DNA of 64,000 nucleotides from Echinometra lucunter. Taxonomy: Eukaryota > Echinodermata > Echinoidea > Camarodonta > Echinometridae. The DNA is taken from positions 36,069,624-36,133,623 of the forward strand of contig CM057151.1 in NCBI GenBank assembly GCA_029962745.1. The letters are read 5' to 3'. The stretch's first letter is position 1; each line of letters starts with the position of its first letter. The notes below the pieces were generated by a model. That model was not told the origin of the DNA. It made no database searches and saw nothing but the letters and a program-made list of their open reading frames with translations. Below are positions 11,291 to 23,094 of the stretch, in pieces. Position numbers and translations under genes: made by a program.

Positions 11291-12974
11291 ATGGTGAAAT
11301 ATCAAAATGAATGTAAAACAAAATAAATGTACGTTGCACGGGAAGGGGGCAAGGTACTCTAAAAGAAAAATCTAGTCAAGAATCTGGATTAATTTTTTTA
11401 AAATTAATTTGTGTCATACAAATTGTATATCCTGTTTTTGTTTTTTGTTTGTTAGTTTTTTTATCTTCGGAATGTTTTTTTTTTCCAGTTAAAATGGAAA
11501 ATCATATTTATGCTTCCTTGACATTACAATGCGCATTTTGCCCTCTCTATCTGTAAACAATAAGTCCTTAAGAACAGTATGGTGGGAGTAGTTTCTTTCT
11601 AAACACAGCTGCACCCTGAGTGGGTGAATTAAACAAAATCTTTAAAACCTATATGCTCACAGAAGACGTCACTACGACCTTTGCAAGGCTTCATGCATCG
11701 TGTATGATAACGGCACGATACTGAAAGAACGTGTCCTTCGGGAGTGAATATTTTAGAACACGTATTTATGGATTTTCAAATGGCGTATCAACAGCGATTG
11801 AATATTAGCATTTCGCCTACAAAGAAATATGATACTGGAAGCTGCGCTGACAGAAGAGTTTGTAATATGAGGCGACCATAAGCAAAGTTGCTCCAGACAC
11901 GTGATTTACACCCCAAATTTTGTCATGTTCTCACACACTTCAAGCGTCTATAAATAGACAGACAGGGATTCATATTCAGTACAAGATTAAGCATTTAAAT
12001 TTTTTTTTAGGACTTACGTATATCACGACTGTAATATCAGCACCCCAGAAATCTTGAAATGGGGCTGCTGAAGTATTCTCTTTGTTATTAGATAATACAT
12101 TTTAAAAATTCATGTTCTCAAAATACCTTCTTGTATTTTCGTGTTCTCATGTTACCTTCTTGGTTCGTACCAGTGGTAATATTAAACTTCTACATGCATA
12201 GAGACCTTGTGAGAGAATTTAGAAGACGTGAGAAATATTAAAGACAAAAATAGTTACCTGAAAGACCACATTCCAAGCTTCGTTTTGTTTTTACTGATTT
12301 ACCTCTAACTTGCGATGTTGATATATAGACGCCACTCGATGTTTAAATTCAAAATTGAGCGGGTATTCGACATGCTGACATTATAAAGTGATTATAGAGT
12401 GTTGGTATTTTGTGATCTCTCCTTGTGTTCCTAATTGGTTTTCAAGAACCGGCTAATCAGTACAAATCGTTTGCATTGTTAACATATTCATTGGTGCCAG
12501 AAAACGGCACCGTTGTGCATATTAATTTATTCTGCATGTGACTCAAACGTGGATCATTCCCGAGTCACACGGCCTCCAAACCGTTTGATACTTGTCCATT
12601 CCTGATCACGACGGGAGGTATCGATCTTCCTCGTGTGACGGGGGCTCATCCATAAAAAAAGATGGCGTGCCGATTGTAGCGCGCTGCTCCATCAAGGTGG
12701 TTTATAATTCCATTAGTAGTCGGAAAGGTTAACGGAAATTGCAATTTCATTATTTCGCTCCGACCTGTGTGCCTCATTCACTGAATTTTGCATGGTACAT
12801 GCATTATCACATTGCTTTGATGTGAAGTGCGTGGACTGAAACAAAGGCCAAGCTGGTCCTAAGCACGAAGGCGATAGCGACTTCATTTCTAGCTAAACTC
12901 CAATACCATTAACAATTTCATTTGCCAGATTAAGGTGGAAAATGAAAATTCTCATTATTTACATTAAGATAAAA
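11291..12974. other. Intergenic, no gene or clear repeat seen
   Basis: Mostly unique-looking DNA. The patch at 12535-12700 is more G+C-balanced than its surroundings, but I see no frame or known element. Confidence 0.4.
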
Positions 12975-13110
12975 CATAAATAGTTCAAGTTCAAGTTCAA
13001 GTTCAGGTTTTATTTCCAATATAACACAAGACATAATTTTTTTTTCTTCTTTTAAACAGAAATATCGTAAATAAACAAACATACATTTTTTTTCCTCTAA
13101 TTAACATCAA
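12975..13110 (-). mobile_element. LINE 3'-tail fragment, inverted
   Basis: (TTCAAG)n followed by GGTTTTATTTCCAATATAAC, which on the minus strand reads as a short 3' end with AAATAAAACC and a simple repeat tail, like other LINE ends in the window. Confidence 0.5.
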
Positions 13111-14110
13111 AAACAAAAATTAAATGTCCGCTTGACGTAGTGTATTAAAAGATTTAAAAAAAATAATATTGGAAAAGAGAAATCCACAAAAAAGCAATGC
13201 TTGTAGTGACGTGGATTCCTCAAGAAAGAAAAGGGAAAGTAAAGAAAACAGAAGAATGTGTGATACAAAGGTATATAGGTGAAACAGCAGTATATATATA
13301 TATATAGCAGTTGCAGATTCAGTCACACAAGAAAAGAGAGAAGTAATGTACTAGTAAGCAACCATAATGATAAACACTAAATAATGAGTTTTTATATTAT
13401 TATCATTATAATTATGAATTATCATTTGCTGTTTGTACATGAGTCCGTTAACCCGCTCGGGGGACAATATAGGAATATCCTTTAATTTTATTTTTTTTTT
13501 TTTGCTAAAAGATGAATAAAATGTAACATTATCTTTGCTATTTGTTTTTGTTTGTTTGTTTTTGTTTATTTCAACCAAGCTTACCAAATATCTTCGATTA
13601 ATATTCCACCTTAGTCAAGGGAGTGGGAAGTATCATAAACGGTAAAAAGACGGTAAATCGTTTTTGTAGGCCTAATTGGTTATTCTCAAAAACCTGAAAA
13701 CAGAGGCCTCATGTTTGACACAAATAATATGTACATGTATTTGCTTATCATGCTTATAGCAATGATAAAATAGCAATAACAATGATATTTTTTCACTTTA
13801 TTTCCACGATGACATTTTTCACTTTATTTCCACGATGAAATTTTTCACTTAATTTATTTCCACAATAACAGGAAAACAAAATTTGATTAAGACTTTCACT
13901 TTATAAAATCACACCTATAAGCATGGAAACCCAACCATGAAGACTGCACATAAATTCAGTATGGACATCACTTCGGCGGTATGAGTATGTCAATAATTAA
14001 ATGCTCAATGTATTAATCGACGAGTTGATTGAGTATAAGCAGACTCATTGAAAGAGGTGCCGACAATGACAAAGATGTGTAGACATAAAAGATAGATATA
14101 AATAGAAACA
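13111..14110. other. Intergenic, no gene seen
   Basis: A+T-rich DNA. A small tandem repeat of TTTTTCACTTTATTTCCACGAT units lies at about 13788-13862 (three copies, the last altered). Confidence 0.5.
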
Positions 14111-14114
14111 AAAA

Positions 14115-14116
<2 letters not shown>

Positions 14117-14150
<34 letters not shown>
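14117..14150. repeat. (GA)n microsatellite
   Basis: An uninterrupted GA run; a GA/GGA-rich flank continues impurely to about 14430. Confidence 0.9.
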
Positions 14151-14152
<2 letters not shown>

Positions 14153-14439
14153 GAGATTAAAAGAACGAAGTTGAGAAGGGATGAAAAAAGAGAGAGGGGG
14201 AAGGGTGCTGGAAAGAGAGACCCAATACTGCCTACTGTGGCAAAAGGAAGCAAGTGACGATGGTGAAATTTCCTGTAAAAGAGCAAAATGTATATCTGTC
14301 ATTTACACTCACGTCAATGCAATATCATGGAGAAAGGGGAGAAAGAAGGAGAAAGAAGAAGAGAGAGAGGGAAAAGAGGGAAAGGGGGGAAAAGGAAGAA
14401 AGCAAAGGGAAACAAAAGAAATGAGGAAAAATTTAGTAC

Positions 14440-15125
14440 CAAAACCCCGGAGTTTCCGGGGGCTCCACTCCCTGGACCCCCGCAGTGGCTTTCCCTGTAG
14501 ACATCCATCAGGGGTCCTAAGCAAGAACCCTGGGCCCCACCGCTAAGGGCTTCGCAACAAGCAACTCGCGGTGGGGGCTCACCTCCGCATATTCTATTTC
14601 TAGACTTAGTTACCGGGAAATTTTCGGCTCTGCCACCCCCCCCCCCGATAACAGGCAGAGAATGTAAGAGACCGGGAACAGACAACGAACAATTCAAAGA
14701 AAAGTCAGAGCTACCGCGCGAAGCGCGGGAGGGGAAAATCACGATCCCTGCACCCTCCCCCTAGCGTGCCTAGGGAGCGCGCTTTGCATTATCGTCCTCC
14801 TAAAATGAAATCCTAGCTGCACCACTGATTCTAGACTTAATTACCGGGAAATTTGTGGCTATGCGTATGCCCCCCCCCCCCGATAACAGGCAGAGAGCGT
14901 AAGAAGAGCGGGAACTGACAGCAAAAAAACGTCGGAAACTCCCCCCTCCCTGCACCCCCCCCCCCCCCAGGGAGCACTACCGTCCTCCTAAAATGAAATC
15001 CTAGTTACCCCGCAGAAGATAGACTTAATTACCGACAACTAACAATTAAAAAAAAACCTCGGACCTTCCGCGCTTCGCGCGGGAGAAGGGAAACTTCCCC
15101 CTCCCTGCACCCTCCCCTCTAGGGA
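14440..15125 (+). repeat. G/C-tract tandem repeat array, about 190-230-bp units
   Basis: Units start with CTAGACTTA(A/G)TTACCGGGAAATTT, then a poly-C run, GATAACAGGCAGAGA, a GCGCGAAGCGCGGGAG hairpin, CCCTGCACCCTCCC and TCGTCCTCCTAAAATGAAATCCTAGCT. Clear unit starts are at about 14599, 14832 and 15020. A further unit resumes at 15645-15770, after a different repeat block. Confidence 0.75.
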
Positions 15126-15284
15126 ACACTACATTGGCGTAAATTCCGGGGTGGGATGGGGGATCTATCACTCCCACTCGGGAGAGAGAGGGGGGGGGGA
15201 TGGTGTGTACAAATTCCCCCCCCCCCCCATGCAGACACACTTTTTAAGGAAGAAAATATATTTCAATTAATCAGTTAGTAAAAA

Positions 15285-15560
15285 TTCTGAATATCTATCA
15301 TAAACAAACATATTTTAGAATTTCTATTTGAAAATGCTATTGAAAACAAAAAAAATGTGTATTTTTGGCTCGCTCACGTCGCTCGCTCATCGAAATCTTA
15401 GGATTTCCATCCGAAAATGCAATCAAAATCGAGAAAAGTGGTTATTTTTGGCTCGCTCGCTTAGCTTTTTTGTCATATTATAGAATTTTTATTCGAAAAT
15501 GCGCTTCAAAACCGGAAAATGGTTATTTTCTGCTCGCTCGCTTCGCACACTCGCAAAATA
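15285..15560 (+). repeat. Three-unit tandem repeat with GGCTCGCTCGC motif
   Basis: Three units of about 80-90 bases, each with a TTAGAATTT..ATTCGAAAATGC block followed by TTTTGGCTCGCTC(G/A)C. The motif belongs to the dispersed GCGAGCGAAGCGAGCGAGC family also at 5.64, 19.60, 21.82 and 50.77 kb. Confidence 0.7.
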
Positions 15561-15639
15561 TGTATTAAAATGTGTGTGAGAGGGAAAAAAATCGTTAAAA
15601 AAGTTTTTCATCCCCCACTCCTCATATTGGATTTACGCC

Positions 15640-15770
15640 GGTGGAGCACTATCGTCCTCCTAAAATGCAGTCCTAGCTACGCCACAGATTCTAGGCATAG
15701 ACTAGTTACCGGGAAATTTTGGGCTCTGCCCCCCCCCCCCCCCCCGATAACAGGTACCTGTTAAGCCCCT
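15640..15770 (+). repeat. Detached unit of the 14.4-kb array
   Basis: Repeats TCGTCCTCCTAAAATG, TAGTTACCGGGAAATTTTGG, a poly-C run and CGATAACAGG in the same order as in the array at 14.44-15.13 kb. Confidence 0.75.
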
Positions 15771-15894
15771 GGAGAAGAGAGAGAGAAAGAAAGAGAGAAG
15801 GAGAAAATGAGAGAGAGAGAGAGTTTAATAACTGAAAAAGAATGGGAGAGAAAAGGAAAGAAAAATTAGTATTCAGATATAACAGGGATGAGTC

Positions 15895-15970
15895 CTTTGG
15901 AAGCGCATAGAGACGTTATATCATAATGTGATATGCGCTATACAAGAACTGTATATTATTATTATTATAA
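15895..15970 (+). mobile_element. SINE 3' tail fragment
   Basis: GGAAGCGCATAGAGACGTTA...TGCGCTATACAAG...TATTATTATTATTAT resembles the tail of the 52.0-kb SINE (GCGCTTAGAGAC...GTGCTATATAAATCC...ATTATTATTATTA). Confidence 0.55.
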
Positions 15971-16399
15971 TTCAATTCTGCTTTTCTTCTCTGTACGCAT
16001 GCATGCATGTACGGATGAAATATCCTGGCATTATGGTATTCCGTTATATGGTCATGCAAAAATGTATTGCATGTTTAATGGATAATTTCCCCGGGGGTCA
16101 ATGGCACACATGCACTTTTCGATTCGCCTCTATTGACTACATCACTATGGAAACGACATCCCAAGGGATATACAACGGAGAGGGCGACAGTCGCCTTCAT
16201 TTTCCCAAGAGTATCAAGGACGTTCGTGGATTCGGGTAGAAAAAGAGATTGCTGTGGGAGAGAAAAAATGTATATAAATTTATATCAAATGATATACGGG
16301 AGGCAAAGTAAACAATTAATATAGACATTGAAAATGTATAGAAAATAAACAGGGGATAAATAAGTGCTCATTCCCCCCCCCCCCCCCCTCCTACTCGGG

Positions 16400-17105
16400 T
16401 GATGCTCGTTATTCCGAAGGTTCGTTATTCCGAAGTTTCGTTATTCAGAAACACGCAAATTGCGTATATCTACATGTTCGTTAGTCCGAGATTGAAAAGG
16501 GGTCCGTTAATCCGAACATTTGTGGCGTTATTCCGAAGGTTCGTTAGTCCGAAAATGAAATGAGGTTCGTTGTTCCGAAGGTTCAGGGTGGGTTAATCCG
16601 AAAATGAAATAAGGTTCGTGATTTCGAAGGTTTGATAGTCAGAAAATGAAATAAGGTTTGTTATCACAGTAAAAAATATTTTAAACAACTGTTCAAAAAT
16701 TTTAAGCAACGCTGTTTAAGCCAGTCACTCTAACAAATATTGTTTAAACTATTGAACAACTAATGTTGTTTAAACTTTAAACAGTTTGTTGTTTAATATT
16801 TTAAGCAATCTTTAAAAAACTAGATTGTTTAGATATTTTAAACATTTTTTTCTAAACAACAGCTTTAAACAACAAATATTGCTCAAAATTTAAACAACCA
16901 ATTTAAACAGCGTTTTTACAGTGTAGTACGAAAGTAACTAACCATGCTAACGAACTAAGGAACCCTTATTTCATTAACGAAACTTCGGAACAACGAACGT
17001 TATTTCGTTTTCGGATTAACGAACTTTCGGAAGTATAACGAACCTTCGGAATAACGAACCTATTTCGTTTTCGGACTCACGAACCTTCGGAATAACGAAC
17101 TGTAA
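16400..17105. mobile_element. Inverted-repeat element made of TTCGTTATTCCGAAGG units
   Basis: The left arm (16400-16665) carries repeated TTCGTTA(T/G)TCCGAAGG-like words. The right arm (16940-17105) carries the complement, CCTTCGGAATAACGAAC, repeated. The arms therefore pair extensively. The centre is occupied by a second element (16668-16925). No coding capacity. Confidence 0.75.
16668..16925. mobile_element. Nested MITE with TTTAAACA-rich arms
   Basis: Begins CACAGTAAAAAATATTTTAA and ends TTTAAACAGCGTTTTTACAGTGTAG. The ends are inverted (CACTGTAAAAACGCTGTTTAA on the other strand). The interior is full of TTTAAACAAC and GTTGTTTAAA words. It sits between the arms of the surrounding element. 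Confidence 0.7.
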
Positions 17106-17149
17106 ACCCTCTTTCTCTCCCCTCCATCCCCCTCTCTCTAATGCTATCT

Positions 17150-17181
17150 CTCTATTTTGTTCTCTCTCTCTCCCTCTCTCT

Positions 17182-17213
<32 letters not shown>

Positions 17214-17240
17214 TTCTTTCTCTCTCTCTCTCTCTTTCTC
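17150..17240. repeat. (TC)n microsatellite
   Basis: A CT-dinucleotide tract with CCTC and TTTC interruptions. Confidence 0.9.
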
Positions 17241-17929
17241 GGTTCAATTATATCTTTCAGACTGATGTTATGCTCCAGAGAAAATAATTGTATGAGCGTT
17301 ATTTCTCGAAAATTCGGTGAGTGACAACATAACAATTTATTGTCGCCGCTTTGCCGGATCATGTGTCCTATAACGTCTTAAAATCATCGTTTACCCTTTG
17401 ACTATAAAATGTCATATTCGGCAAAATTGAAGTGCATGAACCACGAGGTTCCTGTTCCAGAATGAAATTATTTTCCAAGTCCTCATCCCACTCTTCCATG
17501 AGTTCAAGATATCCCTGTGGTGCTGGGAATAAACAGAACGAGATTTCTATGGGGACCTTGTTGGTTTACACGGATATGCATGCAGGGCATCACGATGTTA
17601 GGGACACTTGGGACATGAGCAGGAATGTCTGGAGGAGCAACTGCCGATGTAATGTATTAGCAGTCCATGCATTGCATGAAATAACCCTTCAAGTGCTTTC
17701 CTGCTTGACGCCGCAGTCCACTTCTTTTGGTACTGCGGAAACCGCTGACATTACATGCATGAGGTTTGTCAATATCATGAGAGGAATCTGCTTGTAGCAT
17801 GCCTGGCAGGCATCTATTTGGCTATAGCAGCTTGATTGCGCTCCGTTTCTGCCAGCCCCCCCCCCCCCGCAAATTTGGATAAAATGGAAAAAGAAAAAGG
17901 AAAAAATATAACTTGTAAAACTTAATACT

Positions 17930-18060
17930 TAAATTGCTCCTAGGTAAGCAAAACCATAAAAGAGCAAGGGCTTCAGGGGGGCTCCGTCCCCTGGACCCCG
18001 CCTGTTTGGGTGACAGCCCCTCCCCCCCCCCCCCCCCACTTCAAAAAACGTTCCGCAGCC
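17930..18060. repeat. Poly-C repeat fragment
   Basis: GGGCTTCAGGGGGGCTCCGTCC, CCTGGACCCCGC, then a C run and a block ending GCAGCCCCTG. It resembles the fragment at 14455-14530 (GGGGGCTCCACTCCCTGGAC). Confidence 0.5.
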
Positions 18061-18270
18061 CCTGTTAGCTGCTGTATAGCAACAAGTCGCGCCCAATCTG
18101 CATGATTATAGATGCGGCACTCTATAGACCCCAGATTCTTAATTATTTTTGTCCGCGGGACAGAAATATTTCTAAAATTACGTCGCGAGCCACTAAGTAT
18201 TACCATCACATATTTACTTATTGTACATTAGCGTGCGGGATGGGCTTTTCCAAATTGAATATCAACATTC

Positions 18271-18536
18271 GTCGGTTGCCCCGCAGAAGGGAACGAGCGC
18301 CCTCGACCAGGAAAAAAGGAACGAGGAAACATACAGCCAAAGTTTGAGATGTTTAAGAAATCTATTAATATTTACTTTCAAGAAATTTATACCAGATCTA
18401 TTCTGTAATGTTCTTCAAGTAATTGTTCATAAATTTCTTAAAACATCTCAATATTAATTTTGACCACATATCTCTTCGTTCCCTTCATGTAGCCGGACAA
18501 GGGCGCTCGTTCCCTTCTGCCGGGCAACCGACGCAT
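18271..18536. mobile_element. Foldback MITE with long inverted arms
   Basis: The left arm begins CGTCGGTTGCCCCGCAGAAG, then GGAACGAGCGCCCT. The right arm is its complement (AGGGCGCTCGTTCCCTTCTG then CCGGGCAACCGACG). Pairing continues inward (TTGAGATGTTTAAGAAAT against its complement near 18435-18455), so nearly the whole 266 bases form one hairpin. Confidence 0.8.
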
Positions 18537-18559
18537 TACAGTTTCTAAATTTTGCGTGT

Positions 18560-18765
18560 GAGCAAAGAGAGATAGCTCAAATGTTTACACTCATTTTCAA
18601 TGAAAATATAATTCAAGCATAAATATCTAGATAGGACATGAAAATTCCACAAAGACCACAAAGAGAGATAGCTAAAAATAATGTTTACACTCATTTTCAA
18701 TGAAAATATAATTTAAGCATAAATATCTAGATAAGACATGAAAATTCCACAAAGACCAACTCACT
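18560..18765 (+). repeat. Direct tandem duplication, about 100-bp unit
   Basis: AAAGAGAGATAGCT...TGTTTACACTCATTTTCAAT...ACATGAAAATTCCACAAAG occurs at about 18564-18660 and again at 18661-18762 with few differences, which points to a recent duplication. Confidence 0.9.
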
Positions 18766-19739
18766 GCTAAAACGAGTCATGATGGGCAGATTCCCGAACA
18801 AACTTACGGTACTTCAAACTTTTTTTCTTCGTGTGTGTGTGCGTGTGTGTGTGATGGGACGGAGGCGAGTTGTATTCCCTATATATAAACGTTTTGAAAC
18901 CCTATAATGCATTATAAGTGCAGAACCTCCAAAATTGTGCCCCTTCATTGCATGCAATAACTTTTTAATCATTTGCCGTTGCTTGTTAGCAAATTTTCTG
19001 AATTGTTCTCCCCCCCCCCTTCCCCATTTTGAAAAGTCCTTGATCCTCCCCTATGTTGACTAAAATTCTAGACGGTGATCAAAACGATGACAAGAGCAGA
19101 GAAGTGCCCATCCCCGTGACTACTCCTTTTATTCCCTATCATCCAGTCCCATCGAATGACAGTTTGTACTGACGACAGCTGACGCTCTTCCCTCTATTCT
19201 CAAATGGATATAACATTTGGGAGGTGTTGTTTTATATATATATATATAAATCTCGGGTTGATCATATGCATAGATCTGCTGATTATATCATTCATACAAG
19301 AATGCGAATGCATTACGGAGGGGTGTATAGTTAAAACATTTGAATGGAGTTGTACGACCCAAATTTGCCGACAATTTTTTTGGTGGTGACCCCAATTTTT
19401 ATCATCGTTTTTATTATATTATGCTACATCTTAAATCCCCCTCCCCCACAGACACACACATGAGAGATTACTTTAAAACGATATAGCAGATATACATGTA
19501 GATCTTTATTACTTATTGGGATGTTTAGGGACCTCTTTTTTTTTTACATTTGGGAAATGGCTCCTCTTGCTGGATGGTGATAAATTACCCTTTTTTATTT
19601 TGCGAGCGAAGCGAGCGAGCCAAAACCGCTTTTTAAAGTGTTATTTTGTCATAAAAATACACTGTAGGCCATAAGATATCTAAATGATATGGGCTATAGC
19701 TACTTGGTCTCCTATTTTTCATTTACAAGTCATTACATG

Positions 19740-20262
19740 GTTTTTCCCCTCCATGTTTTAACTAATCAACTATACCTTCCCAAACCCAAAACTGAAAACA
19801 AACAAAAAAACGCTCTTTCTCATACGTTGCAACTAAACTCTATAATTCCCTGCCGTTGTATATTCAAACATCCCCTTCACTCCCAACTTTTAAAAAACGC
19901 ATTAGACAATACCAGACCACCTTCTGAATTACTCTTATAAATGTGTAACCATCCCACTTTACTTAAAATATTTATTTATTTTTATTTTTTATTTTTTACC
20001 CGTTCTTCATATTCTTTGGTTTGTTTTAATATTTGTATGGTTATTTTCCCTTGATGTTATGTCATCATTATTACATTACAACTCTGTGTTATGTTTGCAT
20101 TTCATTTTCTTTCGTCAAATATGTTTTCATTTACCATTCTATATTTACGTTGTATTTGTTGTATTTGTTCTATAGCAGGACTCCCTTGTAAAGCAGGCCA
20201 TCTGCGGCTCTCAGTGGGACCACCCTGCTTTTTATAAAGAAAACTTGAGTAAATAATAAAAA
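19740..20262 (+). mobile_element. Non-LTR retrotransposon (LINE) 3' end
   Basis: In one frame (19811-19927) the translation reads RSFSYVATKLYNSLP followed by SPSLPTFKKRIRQY and a TGA stop. This is the C-terminal block of Jockey/CR1-type reverse transcriptases. A 3' UTR follows, ending near AACTTGAGTAAATAATAAAA. The element is 5'-truncated. Confidence 0.8.
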
Positions 20263-20265
20263 TAA

Positions 20266-20712
20266 AACACCAGTTGGTCTAATTCCCAGATCATCTAACA
20301 CCGCTATGGCTAAACCCATTTGGTCTACTACCAATATGGTCTACTAGTAACTGCCGTTTGATCCAATCATAACTTTGTCTAATGTCCACTTGGGCTAATT
20401 GTAATTTCGTCTAATGATCAAAATTGCCACTTCGTCTACTTAGTTTTCCCCATGTCGTCTAATGACTACTTGGTCTATTACCAGTTCATCTAATCAGATA
20501 GACTAAGTGTTGTTAGACCAAGAGGATATTAAACGAAATGGGCATGGTATAACTGGCAATTATACGAAATGTTACATGGGCTAAGTGGCAATTGGACGAA
20601 ATGGTTATTAGACAAACTCGTTATAGACGGAATGGGATTAGACCATGTGGGATGAGAGCGAGACCAAACGGGCAATTAACAAAGTAGGAGTAGACCAAGT
20701 GACCATTCACCG
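20266..20712. mobile_element. TTGGTCTA-repeat foldback element, copy 1
   Basis: The left half is packed with (T/G)GGTCTAxT and TCGTCTAATG words. The right half carries the complement (TTAGACCAA, TAGACGAAAT, AGTAGACCAAGTGACCATTC). The same design occurs at 25.68-26.12 kb, so this is a family. No coding capacity. It starts immediately after the LINE tail. Confidence 0.8.
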
Positions 20713-20731
20713 ATGATATTGTTGCCAAATA

Positions 20732-20842
20732 TATTGCAGCCTTGCCTGGGGGAACTCTCCAACCTCCAAACTAAACAAGTTAATCACCCTACAAAAGAAA
20801 ATTATTCGTATAATTACAGGTACTGCTCCCCGCGGGCAGGTA
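20732..20842 (+). mobile_element. LINE reverse-transcriptase fragment
   Basis: One frame reads YCSLAWGNSPTSKLNKLITL then QKKIIRIITGTAPRG, which matches the region after the catalytic domain of CR1/Jockey-type reverse transcriptases. It lies just right of the foldback element, and the more C-terminal RT block lies to its left (19.81 kb), so these are separate or rearranged insertions. Confidence 0.7.
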
Positions 20843-21074
20843 GGATTTTATCATTCCGGTTTTTATTTATTTATTTATTTATTTATTTTAATTTTTTTAA
20901 ATTTCTCTTGCCTGTTATATTCCTTTTCTTTTGCACCTCCTACTCTTTCTCTATTCGATTTTGCCTCCCCCCCCCCCCCTCTCTCTCTCTCTCTTTCTCA
21001 AGCTCAGCGGTTTATAATTCTTTCTTTTTTTTTACCTGTGTGCGTGTGGGTGTGCAGGTGTGTGAGGGTGTGTG

Positions 21075-21385
21075 CGTGTTATTTATATTGATTTGTATGT
21101 AATGATATATTTTGAATGAAATCTAATGAAAAATATGGAAAAACAAAAAGTGTGCTTTTTTGTTGTTTTTTCATGTTTTTTAAATATATTTTTTCATAAT
21201 TATACATATTTATTATGTCCTAGGGCACCCCTGACCCAAGCTTTTGCTTTTAGAGGTGTGTCTTCCAATTATGTTATATTTTGTTATCAATATCATGAAT
21301 TTAATTCGTTGTTTCATTATTTTTCTGTTTATTTGAATATAACTGGAAATAAATGTATTTGAACTAAACTGAACTGAACTAACTC
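21075..21385 (+). mobile_element. LINE 3' UTR/tail
   Basis: Ends with GGAAATAAATGTATTTGAAC and a degenerate (CTGAA)n tail, the usual form of a non-LTR retrotransposon 3' end here. It may belong to the RT fragment upstream. Confidence 0.5.
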
Positions 21386-21434
21386 TAGTTTGGCACTTCG
21401 CTGGTCTATTATTGTTTGCTATCCGAAACCACCC

Positions 21435-21600
21435 TGTTTCTCACCGGCGTAGCCAGGATTTCATTTTAGGGATGGGGCGGTAGTGAGCACGCGCTTTGAC
21501 GTTTCTTTTTTTTCTCTCTCTGTTGGCTGTTTTTTTTTTATTTGGGGGGGGGCCGCCTCCCATCGCCACCCTAGCTATGAGCGAAGAGAGCGAGGAAAAC
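21435..21600 (-). repeat. G/C-tract repeat, inverted copy of the 14.4-kb family
   Basis: GGCGTAGCCAGGATTTCATT then TTAGGGATGGGG is the complement of the CCTAAAATGAAATCCTAGC block of the 14.4-kb array. A G run and GCGAAGAGAGCGAGG follow. Confidence 0.6.
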
Positions 21601-22609
21601 ACAATTCTTTGCATGGTAGGAATGATAATTCGTCATCAAAATATACCATGGGCCTACAACATAAATTATGTAGATTATATTCGGTCACCTCACTTGCCGA
21701 ATTTGTTTGCTTTCCATCTCGAATCTAAATGTGCAGCATTCAAGGGTAATCGGACACCTCGCTGCCCAAATATTATGATATTCTGCCCATCTCTGAAACA
21801 ATCCTGTTTCTAGATTATACGAGCGAGCGTAGCGAGTGAGCTAGGAAAAAAAAATTTGTATACTGAGAACAGGTTCTAGTGTATTATACTCCATTCTCAC
21901 GATTTCGTTAACGTACATGTTCATTTTATCTTCATCTTCCGCTCTCATCGTGGATATGACAGAAATAGTTTAACGGCCACAGGCCGTTATCTTCTAACAT
22001 TCTAGTATAGGCCTAACATAAAATAGCGATACAAGATGCAAACCAATTTTCTTTGATGGGAACAGAAATAATCAACCTGCATTGGCTGAGATACTTAGCC
22101 TACAACACGAGCGAGCAAAGCGATCAGTTTTTCCCTTTCCCCTCCTTTTACTTTCATTTTCCTTTCTCCCTTTCTCTTTTCCTTTCCTTCTTTTCTTTTA
22201 TTTCCCTTCTTTATATTTTTCTTCTTTCCTCTCCTTTCTCTTCATTCAGGTTCAATCCTCTTTCCCCTCTTTCCACTCTTTCCACTCTTTCCTTTTCCTT
22301 TCCTTCCTTCTTTTGCCGACAGAGGTGGCCCAAGTTGCGTCTGATTTTTTTTAGTGGGAGAGTGGGAGATGGGGGGGGGACGGGGTCACATCCCCATACC
22401 CCCGCTAAAGACGGCCCTGAGAGAACGATTCGTCAAAATCTTTGGGACTTATCAGTGCGCCCCCTCCCCCCACGATTTGGAAGGTGGCTGGGGGGGGGGG
22501 GACATACGATTTGGAGTTTTCTCAAAAGAGAATTTTTTGTTTCGTTTCGTTTGTCGACGATTTTTTTTTGATTTTTTTTGATTTTTTGTAAGAAATGACA
22601 ACTGAAAAA

Positions 22610-22656
22610 CTTCTCAATTTTTTTTTTTTTTTTTTTTTTTTTGGGGGGGGGGGGGA
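22610..22656. repeat. Poly-T / poly-G tract
   Basis: A T run followed directly by a G run, in low-complexity DNA that also holds (GATTTTTTTT)n words. Confidence 0.8.
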
Positions 22657-22777
22657 ATATTTGAGAATATTTTTTGGCCGACCTTACGATCCACTTGTTG
22701 AGAAGCGCTGGTCCTGACACTGAAAGCCACCTTTTCTTTTCTTTTTTAGAAATTTATGTGGACACTGAAAGAAAGTA

Positions 22778-22956
22778 CACATTAAGAAATTACGGTGCAA
22801 TTCTGCACCCTTAGGGGTGCAGACCGCTGGTACGATAGCAGCACACTAGAGGGTGCAGATTTGCACCCTGAACTCGATCCTGCACCCTGTAGGGTGTTGC
22901 TATTGTACCAGCGGTCTGCACCCCTAAGGGTAATTGCACCCTAATTTCTTAGTGTG
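22778..22956. mobile_element. Near-perfect palindromic MITE flanked by TA
   Basis: The left arm starts CACATTAAGAAATTACGGTG and contains CTTAGGGGTGCAGACCGCTG. The right arm contains CAGCGGTCTGCACCCCTAAG and ends AATTTCTTAGTGTG. Flanking TA on both sides (22776-22777, 22957-22958) suits a TA target duplication as in mariner-type elements. At 179 bases it is too short to code. Confidence 0.85.
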
Positions 22957-23094
22957 TAATGTATCATATTAGTAAATGTTTGTTTTCGTTTTTCCCCATA
23001 AATATACATTTGGAGGAGTCCCCACTTTCCAAATAAAGTACCCATTTTGATGATGCTCCCTCTCCGTAGGAGAAAAAAAAACAAAAACAAAAGA

